64,000 nucleotides of DNA from Sphingobium sp. (GCA_022652485.1 JALCRK010000009.1:1-64000); one strand, 5' to 3'. Positions 15,637-24,732 are shown, numbered from the stretch's first letter. A program made the numbers and translations. Notes: generated by a model from the letters alone, not told the origin.

Positions 15637-16353
15637 ATGGTTCTCGATCCGCTATTGCTGCTGCGCGCCTATGCCATTGGCGTGTTTCCGATGTCGGATG
15701 ATCGCGAGGCCGACGAGATCTATTGGGTGGAACCCAAGACCCGCGCGATTCTGCCGCTAAACGGCTTTCACCTGTCACGATCGCTCGGCAAAGTATTGAA
15801 ATCAGATCGTTTTCGCGTCAGCGTGAACGCCGATTTCGCGCAGGTCGTGCGCCTCTGCGCCGAATCCGCATCTGACCGGCCGACGACCTGGATCAGCCAT
15901 GACATCGAGGACAGCTACACGCAGCTCCATCGTCTTGGCTTCGCGCACTCGGTAGAATGCTGGGAGGGCGATACGCTTGTCGGAGGGCTCTACGGCGTGT
16001 CGCTGGGCCGTGCCTTTTTCGGCGAAAGCATGGTCTCGCGCCGCACCGATGCCTCCAAAGTAGCGCTGGCCTGGCTGGTGGCGCGGATGAAGCTGGGGGG
16101 AATGGAGCTGCTCGATTGCCAGTTCATGACCAGCCATCTGCAATCGCTCGGCGCGATCGAGATCAGCCAGCGCCGTTACCGCGCGCTGTTGGATGCCGCG
16201 CTTTCAGGCGTTTCGCTGGTGGACGAATCGGCGCTGTTGTCTGCCGGGCCAGCGGCGGCATTGGCATTCGCGCCGGACCTGTCCGCCGCCTTGACCGTGT
16301 CCGGGCCGGTCTCGGGCCAGACCATCGCACAGCTCTTGACCCAGACATCATAG
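15637..16353 (+). CDS. aat: Leucyl/phenylalanyl-tRNA-protein transferase
   Basis: A 238-residue N-degron enzyme that transfers Leu or Phe from tRNA to N-terminal Arg or Lys, marking proteins for ClpS/ClpAP. Motifs: LLRAYAIGVFPMSDD, EIYWVEPKTRAILPL, SVECWEGDTLVGGLYGVSLG, FFGESMVSRRTDASKVALAWL and LLDCQFMTSHLQSLGA. The ATG at 15637 gives the normal N-terminus; upstream frame runs through the tRNA gene and is not coding. The last 178 bases overlap the convergent DUF2155 gene. A second N-degron transferase (Bpt) is encoded at 21468. Confidence 0.96.
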   Translation: MVLDPLLLLRAYAIGVFPMSDDREADEIYWVEPKTRAILPLNGFHLSRSLGKVLKSDRFRVSVNADFAQVVRLCAESASDRPTTWISHDIEDSYTQLHRLGFAHSVECWEGDTLVGGLYGVSLGRAFFGESMVSRRTDASKVALAWLVARMKLGGMELLDCQFMTSHLQSLGAIEISQRRYRALLDAALSGVSLVDESALLSAGPAAALAFAPDLSAALTVSGPVSGQTIAQLLTQTS

Positions 16354-16808
16354 ACCGGGTGCTGCACCACATTCCGCTCGGGCCGCTCCTTGAACAGCCA
16401 GCCGGAGAATACGCGCCGCCATTCCTCCTTGCGCGGGGTGCGGACATCGAGCTGAACGAAGGCGCCGACTTCCTTCTCGCCCTCCCACGGCGCTGTCGCC
16501 TCGCAGGCGCGCAGGCGCACGATGGCGTCTCCCACGCGGAACGCCTGCCCCGGCTTCATCTGTAGATCGCGCGTCAGGCCGTTACGCTTGTTGAGGAGGC
16601 CGATCACCGCGACGCGCTGATTCATCGGCGTTATGCCCGCCATATTGCCCAGCGCCTCGACCGAGAGCGGGCTGCCGTCGGCCGCCACCGGCTTGGAGGC
16701 ATTGCCCTGGGGCAACTGGTTCGCGCCATCGCCGCAACCGGCAAGCCCGGCGAGCAGCAGCGTCAGAGGAACCGCGGCGCGACGCAGGATCAAGCCTCCG
16801 GCGTCCAT
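16176..16808 (-). CDS. DUF2155 lipoprotein
   Basis: A 210-residue secreted lipoprotein of unknown function. The N-terminus has a type II signal with lipobox LAGC near residue 25. A DUF2155 (COG4765) domain follows: VAVIGLLNKRNGLTRDLQMK, VRLRACEATAPWE, EVGAFVQLDV, WRRVFSGWLFKERP and HPVYDVWVKSC. After about residue 165 the sequence is Ala/Ser/Asn-rich; this tail is encoded opposite the last 178 bases of aat. Its start overlaps the NDUFA12 gene stop by 19 bases, so the two form an operon. The pairing with an NDUFA12-like gene is common in Alphaproteobacteria. Confidence 0.88.
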   Translation of the reverse strand: MDAGGLILRRAAVPLTLLLAGLAGCGDGANQLPQGNASKPVAADGSPLSVEALGNMAGITPMNQRVAVIGLLNKRNGLTRDLQMKPGQAFRVGDAIVRLRACEATAPWEGEKEVGAFVQLDVRTPRKEEWRRVFSGWLFKERPERNVVQHPVYDVWVKSCAMVWPETGPDTVKAADRSGANANAAAGPADNSADSSTSETPESAASNSAR

Positions 16809-17185
16809 GCCTCATAATCTCCGGTAGCGGCGGCGCGCGCCCCACCCTTGTCGATGGAGCCACGCGGCATATAGGCGTTGGGCGTTCCAGTCTGGTTCGG
16901 GACATAGTCCTTTTCCCAGATGCGCGGCGGAGGAAGGAAGCTCTCCGGCGCGCCCTCAATGCTGTGATGCAGCCAGCCATGCCACTCGGCGGGCACCCGG
17001 CTGGCGTCGTTGGGGCCGTTGTAGATCACCCAGCGGCGCGGATTGCCATCGAGCCCCTTGCCGCCTTCATAATAGACGTTGCCCATATGGTCCTCGCCGA
17101 CCTTCTTGCCCTTGAGGGCCGAAAAGAGCGCGGTGCCGATGGTGGCGCCTTCCCACCAGGTGAAGATGTTCTTGAGCAGTCCCAT
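16790..17185 (-). CDS. NDUFA12 (B17.2)-like NADH:ubiquinone oxidoreductase subunit
   Basis: A 131-residue accessory subunit of complex I, a feature shared by Alphaproteobacteria and mitochondria. The start MGLLKNIFTWWEGATIGTAL, the motif KVGEDHMGNVYYE, PRRWVIYNGPNDASRVPAEW, WLHHS, and WEKDYVPNQTGT are diagnostic. The ATG at 17185 is chosen because upstream codons are not family-like. The Nuo operon itself is not in the window. It is followed, with a 19-base overlap, by the DUF2155 gene. Confidence 0.95.
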   Translation of the reverse strand: MGLLKNIFTWWEGATIGTALFSALKGKKVGEDHMGNVYYEGGKGLDGNPRRWVIYNGPNDASRVPAEWHGWLHHSIEGAPESFLPPPRIWEKDYVPNQTGTPNAYMPRGSIDKGGARAAATGDYEAWTPEA

Positions 17186-17250
17186 GCTGCGCGGATTAGG
17201 CCGAGCGAAGCTGCTTGGCAAGAGCGGAGAACGGTACTCGCAAGCAGTCC

Positions 17251-17373
17251 CGTCATCCCGGAAGCTGATTTTCTCCAAATCCATCAGGATTTGGCCAGAA
17301 AACCAAGCTATCCGGGATCCAGGGCGAGGCGCCGTACCTGGAAGCGGGATCCCGGATCAGGTCCGGGATGACG
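17251..17373. repeat. Palindromic intergenic repeat (CGTCATCCCGG family)
   Basis: CGTCATCCCGG at 17251-17261 and its exact inverse CCGGGATGACG at 17363-17373 bound a 123-base unit containing ATCCGGGATCCAG and GGATCCCGGATCAGG. The same termini occur at 42728-42891 and, with one base changed, at 61843-61929. It lies between the NDUFA12 and DUF192 genes. Confidence 0.75.
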
Positions 17374-17384
17374 AAGAAAAGCGA

Positions 17385-17951
17385 TCAGGCCGGGCAGAAA
17401 TTATCCATCTCCGCGCTCGGTTCCGGTTCGGCCTCGCTGGCGCACGTCCCCCAATTGACGCTATCGCCCTCCGCGATGCCGAGCCGCGCGGCATCGCCTC
17501 CTCGCAGCTCCAGCACGCCCGCGACAGGCTGCTCGGCGAACAGGGGCGTGCGGTCGTTGGGCTTGGCGCCGGCAACGAGATGCACCACCGTGCCATCCAT
17601 CGCGATGAAGAGGAGATCGAGCGGCGTCGGCGTATCCTTCATCCAGAAATTCGGCATCCGCGCCGGTATCATCGGGAAGAGCATACCGTCGCCGGGTCCA
17701 AGGTCCGTGCGATGCATCAGGCCTTCCTCCTGCTCTTGCCTGCCGAGCGCAATCTCGATCGAGAGTTTGACAGGCGGCCCGCCATTCGCGCGGGTGATCA
17801 CCACCGGCACCTTGGGCAGATGCTGGCCGGAGCTGGCAACGGCATCGCCTTTCGCATCCGGACCGGATGCATTTGCACCCGAATCTTGTGCTGCCGGAGA
17901 GCAGGCCGCAAGCAAAGCGCTGGCGACAAGCGCAACAAAAGACGGTCTCAT
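17385..17951 (-). CDS. DUF192 lipoprotein
   Basis: A 188-residue secreted protein. A lipoprotein signal (LLAAC near residue 17) and an Ala/Gly/Ser-rich linker precede a DUF192 domain (COG1430): LSIEIALGRQEQEEGLMHR, GDGMLFPM, FWMKDTPTPLDLLFIAMDG and VLELRGGDAARLGI. The conserved LMHR and FWMK(N/D)T motifs are present. Function of the family is unknown. It follows recX with no gap (its ATG directly abuts the recX stop), so the two are co-transcribed. Confidence 0.93.
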   Translation of the reverse strand: MRPSFVALVASALLAACSPAAQDSGANASGPDAKGDAVASSGQHLPKVPVVITRANGGPPVKLSIEIALGRQEQEEGLMHRTDLGPGDGMLFPMIPARMPNFWMKDTPTPLDLLFIAMDGTVVHLVAGAKPNDRTPLFAEQPVAGVLELRGGDAARLGIAEGDSVNWGTCASEAEPEPSAEMDNFCPA

Positions 17952-18503
17952 TCAGTCGCTCCGTTCGGGAAAATCGCCGGGGTCGGAATGCACCCAGGCG
18001 CGCGCGGTTCCCATATCATGACCCGCGCGCAGGAAAAGCGCCAACTGCTTCTCGCGCCGGGCGGGATCGGCCTTCTCGGCGGCATAGGGGCCGATGCGTC
18101 TGCGCCGCGCCAGCACGTCCGCAGCCTCCCATCGCCCTTCCCGCGCCTCGTCCAACGCAGGTTCGCGGTCCCCCTCCGCAACGCCATCAGCCGCCAGCGC
18201 CCCCCGTATCCGCGCCGCGCCCAGGCCACGCCGTTGCATCGAGGCGCCCTTCATGCGCGCATAGGATGCGTCGTCGAGGTAGCCCAGCTCCGCGAAACGC
18301 GTGGCCAATGCCTCCGGATCAGCCTCCGCCTCCCCTGCCCAGCCGCGCTCGCGGATCTTCCGATCGAGATAGCGCACCAGACGCGCTCCGCTGGTGGCAA
18401 ACCGGCTGACATAGGCCAGCGCCAGCTCCCGCAAGGCCGCCTCGTCGAGGGCGGGCCGCTTGTTTTGAACGCCATATCGTGCCATGCGCCATTTTTGTGC
18501 CAC
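17952..18503 (-). CDS. recX: RecX-family regulatory protein
   Basis: A 183-residue, helix-rich, basic protein similar to RecX, which modulates RecA filaments. Typical three-helix repeats are visible: LRELALAYVSRFATSGARLV, FAELGYLDDASYARMKGASM followed by RRGLGAARIRGAL, and a divergent C-terminal repeat with DPARREKQLALFLRAGHD. The start may be the GTG at 18503 or the ATG at 18485; neither has a strong ribosome site. recA is not adjacent. It is followed immediately by the DUF192 gene. Confidence 0.85.
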   Translation of the reverse strand: MAQKWRMARYGVQNKRPALDEAALRELALAYVSRFATSGARLVRYLDRKIRERGWAGEAEADPEALATRFAELGYLDDASYARMKGASMQRRGLGAARIRGALAADGVAEGDREPALDEAREGRWEAADVLARRRRIGPYAAEKADPARREKQLALFLRAGHDMGTARAWVHSDPGDFPERSD

Positions 18504-18584
18504 ACTCGCGTCCGAATTTGAACTTGAGTTATGCGCTAGAGACGTAAACCATAGGAAAGGCGCTACAAGCCTTCAGGTCGCGTA

Positions 18585-20381
18585 ATGAAGGGACTGATTT
18601 TGGCCGGGATCGAAACCACAGACAGTGCAGTAATGACCAGGCCGGAAAAGGCCGCAGGCAGTCTGCGCCCGCTTCCGACGCACGACGCCCTGCCGCGCCG
18701 CTTTTCCGATTTCGCAACGATGGGCGAGGCGCTCGATTATGCCGCCTCGGGCACCCGCGGGTTCAATTTCCACGATGCGCGGGGCAACCTTGCCCGCCCC
18801 TATCCCTATAGCGAGCTGCGCGCCGACGCGCTTGCCTGCGCCTATCGCCTGATCGCTCACGGCATCAAGCCGGAGGACCGGATCGCGCTGGTCGCGGAGA
18901 CAGGCGTCGAGTTCGCGCAGATGTTCTTCGGCGTTATCTATGCGGGTGCATGGCCGGTGCCGCTGCCCCTCCCCACCAGCTTTGGCGGCAAGGAAAGCTA
19001 TATCGACCAGCTCTCCGTCCAGCTTTCGAGCTGCGATCCCAAGATCCTGTTCTTCCCCGCCGAACTTGCCGAGATGGCGGGCGAGGCCGCGCGGCTGAAC
19101 AAGGTCGAGGGGCTGGCGTTCGAGGATTTCATCGCGCGTGAAGCCGTCCCCTGCCGCCTGCCGCAGGCGCATACCGACGAGATCGCCTATCTTCAGTACA
19201 GCAGCGGCTCCACGCGCTTCCCGCATGGCGTCGCGGTGACGCACAAGGCGCTGCTGTCGAACCTTTCCGCCCATAGCCACGGCATGGAACTTCAGGACAG
19301 CGACCGCTGCATCAGCTGGCTGCCCTGGTATCATGACATGGGTCTTGTCGGCTGCTTCCTCTCGCCGGTCGCCAATCAGGTGTCGACCGACTATATGAAG
19401 ACCGAGGATTTTGCGCGCCGTCCGCTCGCATGGCTCGATCTCATCAGCCGCAACGAGGGCACGACGATCAGCTATTCGCCCACCTTCGGCTATGACATCT
19501 GCGCGCGCCGCATGTCGAGCCAGACAAAGGCGTCGGATCGGTTCGACCTCTCACGCTGGCGGCTTGCGGGCAATGGCGCGGACATGATCCGCCCGGACGT
19601 GATGCAGAGCTTCGTCGATGCATTCGCCGATGCCGGGTTCAAACCGTCCGCCTTCCTGCCGAGCTATGGCCTTGCCGAGGCGACGCTTGCCGTCACGATC
19701 ATGCCTCCGGGTGAAGGCATCATGGTCGAGCTGGTGGAGGAAACGGATCTTTCCGGCGGGGACGCCGCCGAGGGCCGTCCGCAGCGCTATCGCGCCATCG
19801 TCAACTGCGGCAAGCCGGTGAAGGACATGGTGGTCGAAATCCGCGACGAGGATGGCTCGCTGCTCGGCGAAGGGCAGATCGGCAAGGTATGGACCACCGG
19901 ACCATCCCTCATGGTCGGCTATTTCCGCGACGACGAGGCGACTGCCGCCTGCATGGTGGACGGCTGGCTCGACACCGGCGACATGGGATATATGTCCAGC
20001 GGCTATCTCTATATCGTCGGCCGCGCCAAGGACATGATCATCATCAACGGCAAGAACCACTGGCCGCAGGATATCGAATGGGCGGTGGAGCAGCTCCCCG
20101 GCTTCAAGCAGGGCGACATCGCCGCCTTCGCGATCACCACGCCCAATGGCGAGGAGGCGCCGGCAGTGCTCGTCCATTGCCGTACCTCGGACGATACCGA
20201 ACGCGCCAGGCTGCGCGACCAGATCCGCGACCGGGTTCGCGCCATCACCGGCATGAACTGCGTGGTGGAACTCGTACCGCCGCGTACCCTGCCGCGCACC
20301 TCATCGGGCAAATTGAGCCGCTCCAAGGCGCGCAAGCTCTATCTTGAGGGCGAAATCGTACCTTACGCCATCGCGGCATAA
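18585..20381 (+). CDS. Fatty acyl-AMP ligase, candidate acyl donor enzyme for sphingolipid ACP
   Basis: A 598-residue ANL-superfamily enzyme that adenylates a fatty acid and passes it to an acyl carrier protein or CoA. Motifs: AYLQYSSGSTRFPHGV (P-loop), WLPWYHDMGLVGCFLSPV, SYSPTFGYDICARR, PSYGLAEATLAVT, WLDTGDMGYM, IIINGKNHWPQDIEWAVE, and the C-terminal catalytic Lys in LPRTSSGKLSRSKARKLY. WYHDMGL and NHWPQDIE are typical of the FAAL group. In the Caulobacter pathway an acyl-ACP synthetase loads the sphingolipid ACP; this gene is the only candidate in the window, 33 kb from the ACP. The start may be 18585 or 18633. Confidence 0.88.
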   Translation: MKGLILAGIETTDSAVMTRPEKAAGSLRPLPTHDALPRRFSDFATMGEALDYAASGTRGFNFHDARGNLARPYPYSELRADALACAYRLIAHGIKPEDRIALVAETGVEFAQMFFGVIYAGAWPVPLPLPTSFGGKESYIDQLSVQLSSCDPKILFFPAELAEMAGEAARLNKVEGLAFEDFIAREAVPCRLPQAHTDEIAYLQYSSGSTRFPHGVAVTHKALLSNLSAHSHGMELQDSDRCISWLPWYHDMGLVGCFLSPVANQVSTDYMKTEDFARRPLAWLDLISRNEGTTISYSPTFGYDICARRMSSQTKASDRFDLSRWRLAGNGADMIRPDVMQSFVDAFADAGFKPSAFLPSYGLAEATLAVTIMPPGEGIMVELVEETDLSGGDAAEGRPQRYRAIVNCGKPVKDMVVEIRDEDGSLLGEGQIGKVWTTGPSLMVGYFRDDEATAACMVDGWLDTGDMGYMSSGYLYIVGRAKDMIIINGKNHWPQDIEWAVEQLPGFKQGDIAAFAITTPNGEEAPAVLVHCRTSDDTERARLRDQIRDRVRAITGMNCVVELVPPRTLPRTSSGKLSRSKARKLYLEGEIVPYAIAA

Positions 20382-20411
20382 CAGGCAGTTAGGCGAACAT
20401 ATTTTTCAGCT

Positions 20412-20432
20412 CGCGGTTCCTGGTGAACCGCG
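20412..20432. repeat. Hairpin downstream of the acyl-AMP ligase
   Basis: CGCGGTTC and GAACCGCG form a perfect 8-base stem with a 5-base loop, 31 bases after the stop. No T tract follows, so factor-independent termination is doubtful. The rest of 20433-20654 shows no gene. Confidence 0.4.
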
Positions 20433-20654
20433 CGGGAACGGCGTGCGTTCCGCCCGGTCGACAGGCCAAACCATGCCATAACGCCCCTGTTCCCAATTTG
20501 AACCACTCCCGCCGCTTCGGTTGGCCGCAAAGATCGCCCGCGTCATGGAACTTCCCGGCGCAGCGGGATTTACGACTGTGATGACCGTGCGGAGACCATC
20601 ACCGCTCGCCGCATGTCTCTCACCTTGCACCGCAACTGAACAGGGACAGGAACC

Positions 20655-21413
20655 ATGCGCGTCTTTATCCGATTAGCGACCTCACTCGCTCTTGCCACCG
20701 CCTCACTCGGGGCCGCCCACGCCTCGACCTATGTGTTCGATTTTCAGGGCACTGATAACAGCACCACCTTGGGGACGACGGGCAATGCCCGCCTGGCCTC
20801 GGCGACGAGCGGGTCAACCACGCTCGATCTTCGCGCGACGGCGTGGAATTTCTCAGGCGGCTCCACGCAGGCGAGCTATCTCGGCAATTACCCGCTCGGG
20901 CTGGGCGCCAAGAACGGCGCGACCGACGAACATTTCGTCGACAGCTACGGCTCGACCGATTTCCTCCTGCTTCAGTTCAGCCGCCCTGTCACGCTGAGCA
21001 GCGCGATCTTCAACGCCTATGGCAGCCCCAATTTTCAACAGAGCCTGAAGGATACGGATGCGAATATTCTCGTTGGCCAGCCGGGGATGCTCTGGACCGC
21101 CAATCCGTTCAGCAATGGCGCATCGCAGGCGTCCGTGCTGGGCATGTTCCCGACATCTTTCTCCTCCTATGTCACCAGCAATTCCGGCAACCCGCGCCTG
21201 CTTAACTCGGGCAACCTGAGGAGCACCTCGTGGATCATCGAGGCGGGCGGCGCAGACAATCTGATCGACGGGTTCAAGATCGGACAGGTCACCGCGAGCG
21301 CGGTGCCGGAGCCGGGCACCTGGGCGCTGATGATTCTGGGCTTCGGCGCAGTTGGTGCGGCGACGCGTTCGCGCCGCAAGGCGCGGGCTCCACGGGGCAG
21401 CCTCGCTTTTTGA
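20655..21413 (+). CDS. PEPxxWA-CTERM sorted exported protein
   Basis: A 252-residue exported protein. It has a Sec signal peptide (cleavage after AHA, about residue 23), a Ser/Thr/Gly-rich beta-type body without a family I know, and a C-terminal sorting signal: PEPGTWALMILGFGAVG followed by a basic tail (RSRRKARAP). This PEP-CTERM variant is processed by an exosortase and is common in exopolysaccharide-producing sphingomonads. The ribosome site GGGACAGGAA precedes the ATG. No exosortase gene is in the window. Confidence 0.9.
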   Translation: MRVFIRLATSLALATASLGAAHASTYVFDFQGTDNSTTLGTTGNARLASATSGSTTLDLRATAWNFSGGSTQASYLGNYPLGLGAKNGATDEHFVDSYGSTDFLLLQFSRPVTLSSAIFNAYGSPNFQQSLKDTDANILVGQPGMLWTANPFSNGASQASVLGMFPTSFSSYVTSNSGNPRLLNSGNLRSTSWIIEAGGADNLIDGFKIGQVTASAVPEPGTWALMILGFGAVGAATRSRRKARAPRGSLAF

Positions 21414-21467
21414 TTTCCGGCACTCCGGTGGTTCCGTCTGGAACGACCGGAGGCCAAGGGTCAGAAC

Positions 21468-22310
21468 CTATTTCCGGAACAGGGCCGCGAGTTCGCGCGG
21501 TTCGATGGGCGCCGCACCATTTTCCGCCACAGGCCTCGCTGCGCGGGAGGCAACAGCTTGCCCGCGCAGTGCATCCGCTTCCTCGAAGCGCACCCAGCCG
21601 CTCGGCCCGAGCCGCTCCAGCGGCTGATATTTGACCTTGTACTGCATCCGCCGCGAGCCCTCGACCCAGTAGCCGAGATAGACATAGGGCAGGCCGGATT
21701 TCGCCGCGCGCAGGATATGATCCATGATGATGAAGTTGCCCATGCCTGGGCGCACATCCGGGTCGGGCTCGAAGAAGCTGTAGATCATAGAGAGGCCATC
21801 GCCCTGCTTGTCGGTCAGGCAGGCGCCGACGAGCTTGCCGGGTGAGCCGTCACGCGTCGGTTCGCGATATTCGATGATGTAGCTGTCGACCGGCGAGTGC
21901 TCGACCATGTCGGCATAGTCGATCTCGTCCATCTCGGTCATCCCGCCGCCGGGATGCCGCGTGTGCAGATAGCGCCGGAGCAGCGCATATTGCTCCTCGG
22001 TCGACCACGGCTTGCAGACATTGACGACAAGGTCGCTGTTGCGCTTCAGCAGCTTGCGCTGGCTGGCATTGGGCGCAAACTCGTCGGCGACGACGCGCAC
22101 GGACACACAGGCCGCGCAATCCGCACAGCTCGGGCGGTAAGCGACGTTCTGGCTGCGCCGAAACCCGATCCGGCCCAGCGCATCGTTCAGCTCATTGGCG
22201 TTGTCGCCCGAAAGCTCTGTGAAGACCTTACGTTCGCTCTTCCCCGCCAGATAGGGGCAGGGGCTGGGGCTGGTAACGAAAAAACGGGGGAAACGAAACG
22301 GCGCGGTCAA
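21468..22310 (-). CDS. bpt: Aspartate/glutamate leucyltransferase (Bpt, ATE family)
   Basis: A 280-residue N-degron enzyme that adds Leu from tRNA to N-terminal Asp or Glu. Diagnostic segments are [70 protein letters not shown] and [18 protein letters not shown]. Cys residues near 19 and in CADCAAC match the family. The length is slightly above average because of a C-terminal extension. It functions in the same degradation pathway as Aat at 15637 but is a separate transcription unit. Confidence 0.95.
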   Translation of the reverse strand: MTAPFRFPRFFVTSPSPCPYLAGKSERKVFTELSGDNANELNDALGRIGFRRSQNVAYRPSCADCAACVSVRVVADEFAPNASQRKLLKRNSDLVVNVCKPWSTEEQYALLRRYLHTRHPGGGMTEMDEIDYADMVEHSPVDSYIIEYREPTRDGSPGKLVGACLTDKQGDGLSMIYSFFEPDPDVRPGMGNFIIMDHILRAAKSGLPYVYLGYWVEGSRRMQYKVKYQPLERLGPSGWVRFEEADALRGQAVASRAARPVAENGAAPIEPRELAALFRK

Positions 22311-22461
22311 CGTCTTCTCACCCTCTCATCATGAATGCGACACATGGCATTTGACTATGCCATTGCCCCTATAATGCCCAGCATCCCTCGCCATTAAAAG
22401 GGGGTTTACCACAAAAAGATTTAGGAAGCGTTTTCAGGCCTTTCGGGCGCCATACCCGCCT

Positions 22462-23769
22462 TCACCCGCGGCTGCCGCGCGGCCCCTTGCGCGTGCCGGA
22501 AATGGTCAGCCGGTCAAAGCTGTACCCGGCATCCGCCAAGGCCTGCTCCAGCGCCATTGCCGCAGCGGGATCCTTGATCTCATATTCGATCTCGGTCGTA
22601 GTGCTCTTGGCGGAGGGTACGCCGAAGATGCGCTGGTGCGCCACCTCGATGATATTGGCATCGAAGCGGGTAAAGATCCCCGCCACCTCCATCAATGCGC
22701 CCGCCTTGTCCGGCAGCACGACCGACAGCCGCCCGATCTTGCCCGAGCGGGCAAGGTTGCGCAGAATCACGTTGGCGAGGAAGCGCGGATCGATATTGCC
22801 GCCGGAGAGGACGATGCCGATGGTGCGCCCGGCAAACTCGGGGCGCGGGTTGCCATCCTTGGTCGGCAGCAAGGTCGCCAGCGCAGCCGCCCCCGCGCCC
22901 TCGACCACGGTCTTCTCGATATCGAGCAACAGCGAGATCGCGCTCTCGATGATCGATTCGTTGACGACGCGCATCTCGTCGACGAGCTGGAGCACGAATT
23001 GCGAGCTGAGCTGCCCCGGAAACTTGACCGCGATGCCCTCGGCCAGCGTATCGCCGCCACCCTCGATCTGCTTCCCAGTCTTGAGACTGTAGAGCGCGGG
23101 ATAGCGGTTGGACTGCACGCCGATGACCTTGATCCCCGGTTTCAGCGCCTTCGCCGCGACCGTGCAGCCCGAGATCAGGCCGCCGCCGCCGACAGGCACC
23201 ACCAGCGTATCGATCTCCGGCGCGTCCTCCAGAATTTCGAGCGCCACCGTGCCCTGCCCCGCGATCACATCCGGGTCGTCGAACGGATGGACATAAGTGA
23301 GGCCGCGCTCCTTTTCGAGCACCCGGCTATAGGCGTTGGCCTCGTCGAAATTATCGCCGTGCAGCACCACGGTCGCGCCATGCCCCTGCGTCTGCGCGAC
23401 CTTCACTGTTGGTGTGGAGGTGGGCATCACGATCGTCACCGGCAGGCCGAGCCGCGCGCCATGATAGGCGAGTCCCTGCGCATGATTCCCCGCCGAAGCG
23501 GCAATGACGCCCCGCGCTTTCGCTTCATCCGACAGCAGAAGCAGCCGGTTCAGCGCCCCACGCTCCTTGTAGGCGGCGGTGAACTGGAGGTTCTCGAACT
23601 TGAGATAGACCTTCGCGCCGACGATCTGCGAGAGCGTCTTGCTGAGCAGCGTGGGCGTGCGGACGATGGAGGGCCGAATCCGGTCATGGGCGGCACGCAC
23701 GTCTTCAATCGTCACGGGCAGGCTCGCCGCCGCCGCTTCGACTTCCCGTGTGTCCATTTCCTGCGCCAT
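22462..23769 (-). CDS. ilvA: Threonine ammonia-lyase (biosynthetic/catabolic type with ACT domain)
   Basis: A 435-residue PLP enzyme converting threonine to 2-oxobutanoate and ammonia, the first step to isoleucine. The PLP lysine is Lys68 in LQFTAAYKERGA; SAGNHAQGLAYHG, VPVGGGGLISG and LSGGNIDP are family motifs. A single C-terminal ACT domain (from about residue 345, RLSVVLPDKAGALMEVAG) suggests allosteric control, in the length class of the shorter IlvA/TdcB-like enzymes. GGGGAG precedes the ATG at 23769. It is divergent from the dehydrogenase gene at 23863. Confidence 0.94.
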   Translation of the reverse strand: MAQEMDTREVEAAAASLPVTIEDVRAAHDRIRPSIVRTPTLLSKTLSQIVGAKVYLKFENLQFTAAYKERGALNRLLLLSDEAKARGVIAASAGNHAQGLAYHGARLGLPVTIVMPTSTPTVKVAQTQGHGATVVLHGDNFDEANAYSRVLEKERGLTYVHPFDDPDVIAGQGTVALEILEDAPEIDTLVVPVGGGGLISGCTVAAKALKPGIKVIGVQSNRYPALYSLKTGKQIEGGGDTLAEGIAVKFPGQLSSQFVLQLVDEMRVVNESIIESAISLLLDIEKTVVEGAGAAALATLLPTKDGNPRPEFAGRTIGIVLSGGNIDPRFLANVILRNLARSGKIGRLSVVLPDKAGALMEVAGIFTRFDANIIEVAHQRIFGVPSAKSTTTEIEYEIKDPAAAMALEQALADAGYSFDRLTISGTRKGPRGSRG

Positions 23770-23862
23770 GATACTCCCCGTCTCCCTGAATTGCGGTCGT
23801 CCGATCCCGGTCCGTGCGAAACAGCCCTAGGCGCGGACGCCCGGAATGTCTATGCAGCGGCT

Positions 23863-24732
23863 ATGGCGAAGATAGCGTTTATAGGCCTCGGTGTCATGGG
23901 CGGACCGATGGCGGGACATCTGGCACGGGCGGGGCATCAGCTCACGGTCTTCAACCGCACCATGAGCAAGGCGTCGGCCTGGGTGGAGGCGCATGGCGGC
24001 ACGCTGGCGGTGACGCCCGCGCAGGCGGCGGACGAGGCAGAGGTCGTTATCAGCTGTGTCGGCAATGACCAGGATCTTGCGTCCGTGACGCTGGGTCAGG
24101 ACGGCGCCTTCCGCACCATGACGAAGGGCGCATTGTTTATCGATCACACGACCGTTTCGGCGCGGATTGCGCGACAGCTGTTCGAGGAAGGGGAAAGCCG
24201 GGGTCTTCACTGTGTCGACGCGCCGGTCTCCGGCGGGCAATCGGGCGCGGAGAACGGCGTGCTTTCCGTCATGTGCGGCGGCACCGAACCTGCGGTGGCG
24301 GCGGCGCGGCTGGTGATGCAGAGCTATGCCGCGCGGGTGGTGCATGTGGGCGGCGCGGGCGCGGGGCAGACCACCAAGATGGTCAACCAGATCTGCATCG
24401 CGGGCGTGTTGCAGGGGCTTTCGGAAGGGCTGCGTTTCGCACAGGCGGCGGAGCTTGATCTCGACAAGGTGTTCGAGGCGATATCGGGCGGCGCGGCGCA
24501 GAGCTGGCAGATGGTCAACCGCTGGGGCAGCATGGCACAGGACTCGTTCGATTTCGGTTTTGCGGTGGACTGGATGCGCAAGGATCTCGGCCTGGCGATC
24601 GAGGAGGCGCGGGCCAATGGCGCGACCCTCCCCGTGACCGCGCTCGTCGATCAGTTTTATGCCGAGGTGCAGGCGCTTGGCGGTGGCCGGCAGGACACCA
24701 GCTCTCTGGTCCGCAGGCTCGCCAAAAAGTGA
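23863..24732 (+). CDS. NAD(P)-dependent beta-hydroxyacid dehydrogenase (3-hydroxyisobutyrate dehydrogenase family)
   Basis: A 289-residue oxidoreductase. The Rossmann motif GLGVMGGPMAGHLARAGH, the substrate motif DAPVSGGQSGAENG, the catalytic Lys in GAGAGQTTKMVNQ, and the C-terminal DFGFAVDWMRKDLGLA are all present. The family oxidises 3-hydroxyisobutyrate, tartronate semialdehyde or related acids; the substrate cannot be told. The ATG at 23863 gives the standard N-terminus; a much longer open frame upstream is antisense to ilvA and not coding. Its stop overlaps the GTG of the amidohydrolase by 4 bases. Confidence 0.93.
   Translation: MAKIAFIGLGVMGGPMAGHLARAGHQLTVFNRTMSKASAWVEAHGGTLAVTPAQAADEAEVVISCVGNDQDLASVTLGQDGAFRTMTKGALFIDHTTVSARIARQLFEEGESRGLHCVDAPVSGGQSGAENGVLSVMCGGTEPAVAAARLVMQSYAARVVHVGGAGAGQTTKMVNQICIAGVLQGLSEGLRFAQAAELDLDKVFEAISGGAAQSWQMVNRWGSMAQDSFDFGFAVDWMRKDLGLAIEEARANGATLPVTALVDQFYAEVQALGGGRQDTSSLVRRLAKK

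Noticed and set aside
20489-20503. GTTC-N7-GAAC upstream of the PEP-CTERM gene as a LexA box
   Set aside because: The half-sites are inverted, whereas the alphaproteobacterial LexA box is a direct repeat.
22636-23862. Upstream extension of the dehydrogenase frame by about 400 codons
   Set aside because: It runs antisense through ilvA; the Rossmann start at 23863 is the true N-terminus.
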